Positions 1 to 6,608 are shown, counted from the first letter of the stretch. The stretch is DNA of 12,465 bases from Alloprevotella tannerae (GCA_015259305.1 JABZGO010000029.1:1-12465), one strand, 5' to 3'. Notes: generated by a model from the sequence alone, not told the origin. Numbers and translations: made by a program.

Positions 1-723
1 GTCGTATTGATGGCTGACCGAAACTTTATGGAGAACTGGGGCGATTCTTCTTTCTTCTTAATGGTCTCCGGCGAGCAGGAGACGGAGCCAAAGATGGCGC
101 GTTGGAAGAGATGGACAGCGCTGGGCTTGCTGATCACAATGATAATCGGCGCAACGCTGGGCGAGATGAATAAGGGGGAAGCCGGCGACAGTTTCCGGCC
201 GGATATGTTCTTCTTCGCAGCCGTCGTTGCCTGCTTAATGGCTTGGCTCAAGATTTACCCGCCAAGGAAGTATACGAAATTTATCTCTTGGGATATTCTC
301 ATCACCATAGCCGGTGCCTTTGCCATCAGCAAGGCGATGCTCAACTCCGGACTCGCCGGCGCCATCGCGCAGTTTGCCATCGGTCTGACTGATAAGTTTG
401 GCCCTTTGGTCTTGCTGGCCGTGATTTTTATCATCACCGACTTGTTTACAGAATTGATGACCAACAACGCGGCAGCAGCCTTGATCTTCCCTATTTCCTT
501 ATCTATTGCCGAGAAAATGGGCGTTAGTCCAATGCCTTTCTTTATTACGATTTGCATTGCCGCGTCGACGAGTTTCGCTACGCCGATCGGCTATCAAACG
601 AACTTGATCGTGCAGGGTTTGGGTGGCTATCGGTTTGCCGATTTTACCCGCGTAGGCCTCCCGCTCAATATCTTGACCTTGGTCATTACGATGCTGCTCG
701 TGCCGATATTTTGGCCGTTTTAG
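1..723 (+). CDS. SLC13-family (DASS) anion permease, C-terminal part, truncated by window edge
   Basis: The frame is already open at base 1, so the gene starts outside the window; the Met codons near base 10 are internal. The first ~25 residues (VVLMADRNF...) look like the end of a cytosolic RCK_C/TrkA-C-type domain, which bacterial SLC13 proteins of this group carry in mid-protein. A linker then leads to several hydrophobic segments. Two family hallmarks are visible: a TNN motif followed by AAAALIFP (nt ~460-490) and TPIGYQTN (nt 580-603), the paired Asn/Thr hairpin motifs that bind sodium and substrate in DASS transporters. The protein ends in a last membrane segment at IFWPF. The substrate (sulfate, dicarboxylate or other anion) cannot be read from this part. 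A strong terminator follows and the next gene is convergent. Confidence 0.85.
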   Translation, partial: VVLMADRNFMENWGDSSFFLMVSGEQETEPKMARWKRWTALGLLITMIIGATLGEMNKGEAGDSFRPDMFFFAAVVACLMAWLKIYPPRKYTKFISWDILITIAGAFAISKAMLNSGLAGAIAQFAIGLTDKFGPLVLLAVIFIITDLFTELMTNNAAAALIFPISLSIAEKMGVSPMPFFITICIAASTSFATPIGYQTNLIVQGLGGYRFADFTRVGLPLNILTLVITMLLVPIFWPF

Positions 724-745
724 GCAACTTACAGTATAAGCAAAA

Positions 746-787
746 CAAAACGCCCACCGAAAGCCAACTGCTCCGGTGGGCGTTTTG
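746..787. terminator. Bidirectional intrinsic terminator between permease and asd
   Basis: A perfect 14-bp stem pairs caaaacgcccaccg (746-759) with its reverse complement (774-787) around a 14-nt loop. The GC-rich core is flanked by A on the left and T on the right, so the hairpin can end transcription in both directions. It lies 22 nt after the permease stop and 20 nt beyond the asd stop, as expected for convergent genes. Confidence 0.9.
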
Positions 788-807
788 CTGTATCCTTATG
801 ATTGGGA

Positions 808-1818
808 TTATTTTAATTGACCTACTTTGATCAAATACTCGGCTATCTGCACAGCATTGAGGGCTGCACCTTTGCGAATCTGATCGCCCGTAAGCCATAA
901 AGTGAGTCCGCAGGGGTCCGCCAAGTCTTGGCGGATGCGGCCCACATACACATCATCGCGGCCGGCACTTTCAAGCGGCATTGGATAGCGCCCGTGGGCG
1001 GGATCATCGACTAAGGTGATGCCCGGCGCAGCGGACAAAGCGCTACGCACAGCCTCAACGGAGACGGGCGCTTCGGTCTCAATCCAAATATTCTCGCTGT
1101 GAGAGCGCAGACTGGGAACGCGGACGCAGGAAGCGCTGGTCTTCACGTCGGAATGGAGAATCTTGCGCGTCTCATGATACATCTTCATCTCTTCTTTGGT
1201 GTAGTCGTTGTCGGTGAAGACGTCGACTTGCGGAATCATATTGAAAGCCAACTGATGGGGGAACTTCTCGACCTTTACCTCCTCTCCGTCGAGCACTTGT
1301 CGACACTGCTCCTGCAACTCTTGCATCGCAGCTGCTCCGGCGCCTGAGGCAGCCTGATAGGTAGAGACGCGAAGGCGCTTAATCGGCGAGAGTGCTTGGA
1401 TGGGCTTCAAAGCTACGACCATAATAATCGTCGTGCAGTTGGGGTTGGCAATAATGCCACGCGGACAATTTAAGGCGTCCTCTGCGTTACATTCGGGCAC
1501 GACCAAGGGAACATCGTCGTCCATACGGAAAGCGCTGGAGTTGTCGATCATCACGGCACCGTACTTGGTAATGGTCTCGGCATAGCGCTTCGAAGCACTG
1601 CCGCCGGCAGAGACAAAGGCTATGTCCACGCCGCGGAAATCGTCATTCTCTTGCAGAAGTTTCACTTCGTAATCGCGGCCTTTGAAAGTATAAGTGCGGC
1701 CCGCACTGTTTGGTGAGCCAAAAAGAAGGAGTTCGTCTACGGGGAAGTTTCGCTCGGCCAAGACCCGTAGAAACTCTTGCCCGACAGCGCCACTGGCGCC
1801 TACTATTGCTACTCGCAT
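808..1818 (-). CDS. asd: Aspartate-semialdehyde dehydrogenase
   Basis: This enzyme reduces L-aspartyl-4-phosphate with NADPH to L-aspartate-4-semialdehyde, the branch-point for lysine/diaminopimelate, threonine and methionine synthesis; it is cytosolic. The 336 residues are full length for the family. The N-terminal nucleotide-binding loop GASGAVG is at residues 7-13. The catalytic cysteine lies in NPNCTT (Cys128), the active-site Gln in [10 protein letters not shown] (Gln155), and the [10 protein letters not shown] segment carries the conserved Arg/His (about 238 and 240). The ATG at 1818 puts the Rossmann beta-strand MRVAIVGA directly at the start, so it is the natural choice. The gene is monocistronic as far as visible: convergent with the permease and divergent from the antiporter. 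No lysine riboswitch or leader peptide was recognised upstream. Confidence 0.97.
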   Translation of the reverse strand: MRVAIVGASGAVGQEFLRVLAERNFPVDELLLFGSPNSAGRTYTFKGRDYEVKLLQENDDFRGVDIAFVSAGGSASKRYAETITKYGAVMIDNSSAFRMDDDVPLVVPECNAEDALNCPRGIIANPNCTTIIMVVALKPIQALSPIKRLRVSTYQAASGAGAAAMQELQEQCRQVLDGEEVKVEKFPHQLAFNMIPQVDVFTDNDYTKEEMKMYHETRKILHSDVKTSASCVRVPSLRSHSENIWIETEAPVSVEAVRSALSAAPGITLVDDPAHGRYPMPLESAGRDDVYVGRIRQDLADPCGLTLWLTGDQIRKGAALNAVQIAEYLIKVGQLK

Positions 1819-1909
1819 TTTGTTTACTTGCTAATTTGTTATGTCCTTTTCTATAAGAAAATGTTGTTATATCGACAACGGAAAGCTAAATGCCCCGTCG
1901 TATTGTCGG

Positions 1910-1917
1910 CAAAATTA
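1910..1917 (-). promoter_or_regulatory. Candidate Bacteroidetes -7 element for asd
   Basis: Read on the minus strand this is TAATTTTG, a full match to the Bacteroidetes -7 consensus TAnnTTTG. It lies about 90 nt upstream of the asd ATG. No convincing TTG -33 element was found at the usual distance, so the call rests on the -7 box and its position in the divergent region. Confidence 0.4.
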
Positions 1918-1960
1918 GAGATTTTAGGGCGAAAGACCTTATTATGCGGAAGAAAATTCG

Positions 1961-1969
1961 TTACTTTGC
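1961..1969 (+). promoter_or_regulatory. Candidate Bacteroidetes -7 element for the cation/proton antiporter
   Basis: TTACTTTGC, preceded by aaaattcg, differs from TAnnTTTGY only at the second base. It is the mirror partner of the asd promoter about 45 bp away. If used, transcription starts near 1975 and leaves a leader of about 165 nt before the ATG at 2141. A -33 TTTG is not evident. Confidence 0.4.
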
Positions 1970-2033
1970 ACAAAACAATAGGCCGCAAGCGCTCTTTCAG
2001 ACAGAGAAAACATAAGCCGAGACTGCTTTTGGC

Positions 2034-2114
2034 GGTTTGGCTGTGCGTTGCGCATTTTAGTTGGCACAAAAAGCAAACCAGGCGCTGCGCTTTAGGCGTT
2101 CAGCACGCAAACCA
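2034..2114 (+). promoter_or_regulatory. Leader segment able to form alternative hairpins
   Basis: Within the long antiporter leader, GGTTTG (2034-2039) can pair with CAAACC at 2074-2079 or at 2108-2113. These two partners lie inside an 8-base direct repeat, GCAAACCA (2073-2080 and 2107-2114). Between them lies a separate hairpin, GCTGCGC (2084-2090) with GCG and CAGC (2096-2104, two-base bulge). The pairing choices exclude one another. No known riboswitch class was recognised; a regulatory role is inference only. Confidence 0.25.
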
Positions 2115-2140
2115 AGTCCGGCAGACTACACATTATATAT

Positions 2141-4177
2141 ATGATCCCTTTACCCATCACTGACCCCACGTGGATTTTCTTCATTGTCCTCGGCATTATT
2201 CTGATTGCGCCGATGATCTTGGAGCGCCTGCGTGTGCCGGCCATTGTGGGAATGATTGCGGCCGGCGTGTTGATCGGCCCGCACGGCTTCAACATCTTGG
2301 CTCGCGATAGCAGTTTTGAGCTTTTCGGCAAGGTGGGATTATATTATATTATGTTTTTGGCAGCGCTCGAAATGAACTTGCAAGATCTGTGGAAGATACG
2401 CTACAAGGCCTTGGTCTTCGGTCTGTTGTCTTTCATTATCCCGATAGCCTTAGGCTTCGGCGCCAATACGCTCATCTTGGGCGCTTCGGTCGTTGCGGGC
2501 GTTTTGATGTCGGCGATGTACGCTTCTCACACGCTGGTTTCTTATCCGATCATCCTGCGCTACGGCCTTTCGCGGCGCGAGAGCGTCAATCTCGCGGTGG
2601 GCAGTACGATCGTGGCCGATACACTGACGCTTTTAATGCTGGCCGTCGTAGGCGGATCCTTCAAAGAAGCGCCCTCCGACTTCTTTCTCCTTTGGCTGGT
2701 CTTAAAGACGATAGCCATTGGCGCTACGATTGTCTTCTTATTTCCGATGGTCGCTCGCCTTTTCTTTAGGCGCTTCAACGACGGCGTCATACAATATATA
2801 TTTGTCTTAAGCCTCGTCTTCTTAGGCGCCGGCTTGATGGAGTTTGTCGGAATGGAGGGCATTCTGGGTGCTTTCTTAGCCGGCTTGGCGCTCAACAAAC
2901 ACATTCCGGCTACGAGCCCGCTGATGACGCACATCGAGTTTGTCGGCAATGCCTTGTTCATCCCTTATTTCCTCATCGGTGTAGGTATGATTGTCAACGT
3001 CGGCGCTCTGAGAAGTATTGAGGCCGTGAAGATCGCCCTCGTTATGATCATCGTCAGCACACTGGGCAAATGGCTGGCCGCACGCGTAGTTCGGCGGGTT
3101 TATCACTTGCATAAAACGGAAGGAGCTTTACTCTTTGGTCTTACGAATGCGCGCGCCGCAGCCACCTTGGCTATTGTTATTGTAGGCTACGAGATCCATC
3201 TGCCCGACGGCAGCCGGCTGCTCAACGAGCAGGTCTTAAACGGGACGATGATTTTGATCTTGGCTTCTTGCCTGATTAGTTCGCTCGTCACGGAGCGCTC
3301 AGCGCGCAAGTTGGCCTTAGATACAGAGGAAACGCCCGAACGCCCCGACACGGCGCAGCCGCATATGCTCATCGCCTTGAGTAATCCGACGACGGTCGAG
3401 CCTTTGGTAAATATGGCTTTACTACTCCGCTCTACACAGAAACGAACGCTCATCACAGCCGTCAATATCATCAGAGACGACAAGCCCAATGCGCAGGAAA
3501 GCGGTCTGCAACTCCTTGAAAGGGCTGCACAGATAGCGGCCTCGGCCAATGTGCACGTGCAGACGCGCAGTCGGTGGTCGGTCAACATCGTCAGCGGGCT
3601 TTCTCACTCGATGAAGGAGGCGGATGCCAATGCGCTGATGATCGGACTTCACCACAAGGCGCACTTGTTTGAGAAGTTCTTTGGTCGCTTGGCCACGGAC
3701 CTTTTCCGCGCCGTCGACAAGCAGATCATCGTGTATCGTCCGCTGTCTTCGCCCAACACGATTCGCCACTTGCAACTCTTTGTCCCGGACAATGCAGAAT
3801 ACGAGCCGGGCTTCGCGGAATGGGCCGCCCACATCGCCCAACTGGCGGGGCAGTTAAGCTGCCGGATCAATGTGCATGCCGGCAAGCATACGCAGCGAGC
3901 TTTGAAAATCTTCTGGACAAAACAGCGCTACAGTTTGCAGGCTACATATAATGAGTATACTGATTGGGACAACTTCCTGCCCTTAGCCATACAGACGCGC
4001 GAAAGCCATTTGGCCGTCTTCATCATTGCGCGTCCGGGGACGCTTTCTTATCAAAACTACTTTGCGCGAATGCCGGAGCAGTTGGAGCGTCATTTTACGG
4101 CGCGCAGCCTGATGATTATTCTGCCGGCTCAGTATCGCGGCACTTACGGCCGAGAAGATACGCTGCCACCGGCCTGA
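2141..4177 (+). CDS. Monovalent cation:proton antiporter-2 (CPA2) family protein with C-terminal Usp-like tail
   Basis: This inner-membrane antiporter of 678 residues probably exchanges Na+ or K+ for H+. Residues ~10-385 are a string of hydrophobic helices typical of the Na_H_Exchanger family. RVPAIVGMIAAGVLIGPHG (31-49) is the CPA2 N-terminal signature, VGSTIVADTLTL (153-164) carries the intramembrane Asp160, and MEGILGAFLAGLALN (238-252) is the second conserved block. The ion-site pair reads Ala-Asp rather than Asp-Asp, so stoichiometry and ion are uncertain. Residues ~406-665 are soluble and resemble two universal-stress-protein folds in tandem: the first ends in GLHHKAHLFEKFFG...IIVYRP (502-533), which follows the Usp C-terminal pattern but lacks a complete ATP-binding glycine motif. 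ATG 2141 is the only start compatible with the first helix. The gene stands alone, divergent from asd. Confidence 0.9.
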   Translation: MIPLPITDPTWIFFIVLGIILIAPMILERLRVPAIVGMIAAGVLIGPHGFNILARDSSFELFGKVGLYYIMFLAALEMNLQDLWKIRYKALVFGLLSFIIPIALGFGANTLILGASVVAGVLMSAMYASHTLVSYPIILRYGLSRRESVNLAVGSTIVADTLTLLMLAVVGGSFKEAPSDFFLLWLVLKTIAIGATIVFLFPMVARLFFRRFNDGVIQYIFVLSLVFLGAGLMEFVGMEGILGAFLAGLALNKHIPATSPLMTHIEFVGNALFIPYFLIGVGMIVNVGALRSIEAVKIALVMIIVSTLGKWLAARVVRRVYHLHKTEGALLFGLTNARAAATLAIVIVGYEIHLPDGSRLLNEQVLNGTMILILASCLISSLVTERSARKLALDTEETPERPDTAQPHMLIALSNPTTVEPLVNMALLLRSTQKRTLITAVNIIRDDKPNAQESGLQLLERAAQIAASANVHVQTRSRWSVNIVSGLSHSMKEADANALMIGLHHKAHLFEKFFGRLATDLFRAVDKQIIVYRPLSSPNTIRHLQLFVPDNAEYEPGFAEWAAHIAQLAGQLSCRINVHAGKHTQRALKIFWTKQRYSLQATYNEYTDWDNFLPLAIQTRESHLAVFIIARPGTLSYQNYFARMPEQLERHFTARSLMIILPAQYRGTYGREDTLPPA

Positions 4178-4306
4178 GAATGCAAACTTTTCGCTTGTGC
4201 GCTGTTTTTCTTAAAGCTTTTCGCTTTTCTATCCTTACTTTTACGTATTTGTAAGGTGTCGCACCCTGGTTTTACCATCCAAAATAGGCATTTTCTGCCA
4301 TTCATC

Positions 4307-4316
4307 AAAAAAAAAA
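4307..4316 (+). repeat. A10 homopolymer tract upstream of the lipoprotein promoter
   Basis: Ten consecutive A residues end 32 bp upstream of the -7 box at 4349. Such tracts can slip during replication and can act as UP-like promoter DNA. The intergenic region 4178-4457 otherwise holds only a weak GGTG/CACC hairpin (4255-4265) after the antiporter and no recognised gene. Confidence 0.6.
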
Positions 4317-4348
4317 CGATTTAATACCACTTAATGTCATATTAGTGC

Positions 4349-4357
4349 TATCTTTGC
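4349..4357 (+). promoter_or_regulatory. Candidate Bacteroidetes promoter for the lipoprotein pair
   Basis: TATCTTTGC matches TAnnTTTGY exactly. Transcription would begin near 4363, giving a leader of about 95 nt before the ATG at 4458. The expected -33 position holds no clear TTTG. The A10 tract lies just upstream. Confidence 0.55.
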
Positions 4358-4428
4358 GGCAGCTTACGCTTACAACGCTCCGCACAGCTCAGCGTGAAGA
4401 AGCGCGACAGATTGAATAAAGATAACCT

Positions 4429-4461
4429 ATGAAACCACAAATTTCAATCTCAATAAAATGA
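4429..4461 (+). CDS. Possible 10-codon upstream ORF overlapping the lipoprotein start
   Basis: ATG at 4429 opens a frame encoding MKPQISISIK that stops at TGA 4459-4461. The stop overlaps the lipoprotein ATG (4458-4460) as ATGA, the geometry used for translational coupling. Because any gene starting ATGAAA supplies this TGA for free, chance is a real explanation. No ribosome binding site is visible. Confidence 0.2.
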   Translation: MKPQISISIK

Positions 4462-4838
4462 AAAAAACATTGTATGCGTTAATTCTGACGCTCCCACTCC
4501 TTTTTACGAGCTGCGGAAAAACAGGAAATTATGGTTATCCAAGTAAACTGGACTTCAGCAATGAAGGAGGCAGTAAAGAGGTTAAAGGAAATGACTACCC
4601 TTATTCTATCGAGATAGCCGACTACGATGGAAATGGAAAATCAGTATCAGTATATAGTGCCGGCGACTCAATGAACGTCACTTATCAATGGCTTACAATT
4701 AAAGCGAAGAAAAAGGAAAGCAAGTTTACAATAATTGCAGAGCCCAAGAAAGGAGGGAAAAGCAGAAAACTATATGTCTATGCCGACATAGATCCCTCAG
4801 AACCCGGAAAGCCGGCTGAAATCAAAGTTGTGCAATAA
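4458..4838 (+). CDS. Small SPII lipoprotein with a single BACON-like domain (paralogue 1)
   Basis: This protein has 126 residues. It begins with a type II signal peptide: MKK, a hydrophobic stretch (LYALILTLPLLF) and the lipobox LFTSC, so Cys19 is the predicted lipidated residue. The mature 108 residues look like one beta-sandwich unit: LDFSNEGGSKEV at the start, QWLTIKAK in the middle and a final PAEIKVVQ strand. This order (GG early, W-L-T, closing I-V-V-Q) is that of Bacteroidetes BACON-type immunoglobulin-like domains; the family assignment is by pattern, not search. It should be anchored in the outer membrane, facing either the periplasm or the surface. The next gene is a close paralogue; both share the upstream promoter and downstream terminator. 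Codon choice is more A/T-rich than in the paralogue. Function unknown. Confidence 0.85.
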   Translation: MKKTLYALILTLPLLFTSCGKTGNYGYPSKLDFSNEGGSKEVKGNDYPYSIEIADYDGNGKSVSVYSAGDSMNVTYQWLTIKAKKKESKFTIIAEPKKGGKSRKLYVYADIDPSEPGKPAEIKVVQ

Positions 4839-4869
4839 ACGATATCTTGTTTCTAAAAAAACAAACATT

Positions 4870-5271
4870 ATGCGTCAACTCGATAAGCAAACAAGAGGAA
4901 CTTTCCTCGCCTTACTCCTCACCCTGCCGTTACTTTTCGCCGGTTGCGGAAAGACGAGCAACTATGGCTATCCGAGCAACGTAAACTTCAGTAACGAAGG
5001 CGGTAGTAAAGAGATTAAAGGCAATGATTCCCCTTATCTGTTAGGCATAGCAGACGATGACGGAAACGGCGAAGCTGCTCAGATTCAACAAGACGGCGAC
5101 TCAATGAACATCAGCTACCAATGGCTGACCATTAAAGCCAAAAAAGGAGAGTCTAAGTTCACGCTGATTGCCCAACCCAAGCAAGGCGGCGGTAGCAGAA
5201 CCTTGCGTGTCTATGCAGGCATAGACCCCACAGATATGGATAATATGGCTACGATTAAAGTCGCGCAATAA
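4870..5271 (+). CDS. Small SPII lipoprotein with a single BACON-like domain (paralogue 2)
   Basis: This protein has 133 residues from ATG 4870. An in-frame TTG at 4828 would overlap the previous stop and add residues before an otherwise complete signal peptide, so it was rejected. The N-terminus is longer and more polar (MRQLDKQTRG) before the hydrophobic core and the lipobox LFAGC. The mature part aligns without a gap to paralogue 1 over 108 residues, 72 identical by hand count. Differences cluster in mature residues 41-50 (2 of 10 identical) and around 96-102. WLTIKAKKGESKFTLIAQP and the closing IKVAQ keep the BACON-like pattern. The 31-nt spacing after paralogue 1 suggests one operon created by tandem duplication. 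Function unknown. Confidence 0.87.
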   Translation: MRQLDKQTRGTFLALLLTLPLLFAGCGKTSNYGYPSNVNFSNEGGSKEIKGNDSPYLLGIADDDGNGEAAQIQQDGDSMNISYQWLTIKAKKGESKFTLIAQPKQGGGSRTLRVYAGIDPTDMDNMATIKVAQ

Positions 5272-5289
5272 CCCTGCAAACTCACACGA

Positions 5290-5323
5290 AAAAAGCCTGC
5301 TTCTTTATGGAAGCAGGCTTTTT
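5290..5323. terminator. Intrinsic terminator between the lipoprotein pair and the convergent exported protein
   Basis: A perfect 14-bp stem pairs aaaaagcctgcttc (5290-5303) with gaagcaggcttttt (5310-5323) around a 6-nt loop. A-runs on the left and T-runs on the right allow it to work on both strands. It sits 18 nt after the stop of the second lipoprotein. Confidence 0.92.
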
Positions 5324-5404
5324 CTGACCCTTGAACTTCCTCGAGAATCAGACGCCTTTATTCGGGCGAGTACACACAGCAGTCGTCAGACGAGATGCAA
5401 CGGC

Positions 5405-6205
5405 TCAACGCGTTGCATTCACCTGCCGCTCAATCTCTTCAGGTGTTATGGTAAACGTAACCCGCTTAACCGATTGCTCACTCCAAAATACAAGTTTTAA
5501 CCCCAAGTTAGCCTCGACCAGCGAATTCACAAACGTACTCAGCTCTTCATCGTCCTTTACTATAATTGTCTGCAACACTGCCCCTTTTATTATATCTGCC
5601 CCTTCTTTACCTTCCAACATATGCAAATCGTCCATCGTCAGATCCGATTCGTCTGTTTTAATCTTATAGACCAGATTGTCCTTCTCCAGATACAGATCAG
5701 TGAGCGAAAGTCCATTGGCCCAGTCCTGCGGTAGCGTTTTCCGCATCTCTTCGACGATTGAATGAAGCAGATCAACGTTAACAAACAAGCCCTTATTTAG
5801 CTCTGCCAACTCGGCAGAAGTCATCGTAAGCACAGTCTCCTTTTTAGAGGGCATTACGCTTATGTTCACCTTAAGATTCAAGCCCGTTTTGGCAAAGAGC
5901 GCCACCTCTGCATCCTTCGCGTCATACAGCGTCTTCACAAAATTACCCTTATAAAGCGAGAGCATGGTCTTAAACTGCTCAAAATCGCCCACCAACTCGT
6001 CCGGCACATCAACATACATCACGAAGTCGCTGTCTGTAACCTCAACTCGCGTTAACTTCACACCGTTACCATATTCCTTAGGCAAGTTTTTCTGAAGGGC
6101 TTGAATCGCTTGGGCAAACTGCGTACGCAGTTCTGTCTGCGTCTGCGCCTCCAAACCCAACGCACAGACCATTGCAAACATCAGACTTAAATAAAACTTT
6201 TTCAT
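5405..6205 (-). CDS. Exported protein of unknown function built from two internal repeats
   Basis: The protein has 266 residues, with a type I signal peptide MKKFYLSLMFAMVCALGLEAQ, cleaved near residue 20. The frame stays open 86 codons upstream, but that stretch includes the likely promoter and no signal peptide, so ATG 6205 is chosen. The mature protein is two copies of one fold. LPKEYGNGVKLT (41-52) matches LPQDWANGLSLT (158-169), and LNLKVNIS...VLTMTSAEL (109-133) matches LGLKLVFW...TFTITPEEI (234-258); the second copy has about 8 extra residues between these blocks. Each copy reads as an amphipathic helix followed by beta strands. No catalytic motif, lipobox or membrane segment is visible. 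Likely periplasmic or secreted. It is convergent with the lipoprotein pair and has a ~200-nt leader. I do not recognise a named family. Confidence 0.8.
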   Translation of the reverse strand: MKKFYLSLMFAMVCALGLEAQTQTELRTQFAQAIQALQKNLPKEYGNGVKLTRVEVTDSDFVMYVDVPDELVGDFEQFKTMLSLYKGNFVKTLYDAKDAEVALFAKTGLNLKVNISVMPSKKETVLTMTSAELAELNKGLFVNVDLLHSIVEEMRKTLPQDWANGLSLTDLYLEKDNLVYKIKTDESDLTMDDLHMLEGKEGADIIKGAVLQTIIVKDDEELSTFVNSLVEANLGLKLVFWSEQSVKRVTFTITPEEIERQVNATR

Positions 6206-6405
6206 ATACTGCAAATTCATTATTTCACACATACACTTTATCTTTCTGCTCATCGGCCTGATGCACCCGCACCGCAAAAACCGCACAAGCTGCGCGTCTG
6301 CTGCGCCCGCCCAAACAGCAGTAAGCGCATAGGTAGCGCATACTTTTTGATGAATAAAGCAACTCATCTGCCCCACGGCTATGCGCCCCGCCATCGGCCT
6401 ATTAG
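6206..6405 (-). other. Long GC-rich 5' leader of the two-repeat exported protein
   Basis: This stretch separates the predicted promoter from ATG 6205. It is clearly richer in G and C than the sequence on either side. It contains TATGCGC twice (minus strand, separated by TACC), a short GATGA/TCATC inverted repeat around GTTGCTTTAT, and the two CATCGGCCT copies listed separately. One minus frame is open throughout, but no start with export or domain features is seen. It could be a structured leader, part of a small dispersed element, or a remnant of coding sequence. Confidence 0.35.
6251..6400. repeat. 9-bp direct repeats bounding the GC-rich segment
   Basis: CATCGGCCT occurs at 6251-6259 and again at 6392-6400, bracketing about 132 bp of GC-rich DNA. 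The first copy is followed by ATGCACCCGC and the second is preceded by ATGCGCCCCGC, so there is further direct similarity near the ends. Nine bases is a size used for target-site duplications, but no terminal inverted repeats or transposase are present. Confidence 0.45.
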
Positions 6406-6411
6406 CAAATG

Positions 6412-6442
6412 CAAAGATATGTAATATAACCCTACCACACAA
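6412..6442 (-). promoter_or_regulatory. Candidate Bacteroidetes promoter for the two-repeat exported protein
   Basis: On the minus strand, TATCTTTG (6419-6412) matches TAnnTTTG exactly. TTG (6442-6440) lies 20 nt upstream, in the -33 position. This is the best two-part promoter in the window. Its position downstream of the distal in-frame ATG at 6463 argues for the shorter protein start. Confidence 0.6.
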
Positions 6443-6481
6443 GCCTTCCAAGAGAAACGACAAACCTATCTGTTTCAGGGA

Positions 6482-6608
6482 GAAGCGTGTCCCAACTTTT
6501 CCCGAACCGTTGGGACAAAATTTCCAACCCTAGAAAAAAACCTCCCAAGGCTAGGAATTAAAGTCCGCAACCTTGGAATTTTCACACCAACCGCTTGCAA
6601 CAAAAACG
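6482..6608. repeat. Degenerate ~22-bp tandem repeat, about six units
   Basis: Units begin at about 6482, 6504, 6526, 6547, 6569 and 6589, giving periods of 22, 22, 21, 22 and 20 bases. The approximate consensus is AACCnTTGGAAnAAAAnTCC. Alternating CCAA/TTGG blocks also let neighbouring units pair: GTCCCAAC (6489-6496) with GTTGGGAC (6509-6516) is an exact 8-bp inverted repeat. There are no spacers between units, so this is not a CRISPR. Porphyromonas species carry minisatellite-bearing MITEs (BrickBuilt elements, 23-bp units) of similar build; sequence identity to them was not tested. Confidence 0.55.

Noticed and set aside
1..723. Direct operon link between the permease and cysC-cysD
   Set aside because: They are 11 kb apart with convergent and divergent genes and several terminators between; shared sulfate metabolism is only a possibility.
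1819..1909. Lysine riboswitch or leader peptide ahead of asd
   Set aside because: The roughly 85-nt leader is too short for the lysine riboswitch and has no Lys-rich mini-ORF or terminator hairpin.
1777..2163. Plus-strand frame across the asd-antiporter intergenic region
   Set aside because: Its product lacks domain or signal features, overlaps both gene starts, and covers two divergent promoter boxes.
4255..4265. Terminator for the antiporter gene (GGTG/CACC hairpin)
   Set aside because: A 4-bp stem with a 3-nt loop and no proper T-run is too weak to call.
4828..4869. TTG start for the second lipoprotein
   Set aside because: It overlaps the end of the first lipoprotein gene and adds a polar extension before a complete SPII signal; ATG 4870 is better.
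5331..5669. Plus-strand ORF opposite the two-repeat exported protein
   Set aside because: It is antisense to a well-supported gene and shows no signal, motif or promoter.
6251..6400. Complete insertion sequence
   Set aside because: There is no transposase and there are no terminal inverted repeats; only the 9-bp direct repeats are supported.
6206..6463. 86-codon upstream extension of the two-repeat exported protein, to an ATG at 6463
   Set aside because: It would bury a clean signal peptide 86 residues inside, and the best promoter (6412-6442) lies downstream of that ATG. The open frame is explained by high GC content.
6482..6608. CRISPR array
   Set aside because: Units are contiguous and degenerate, with no unique spacers and no cas genes nearby.
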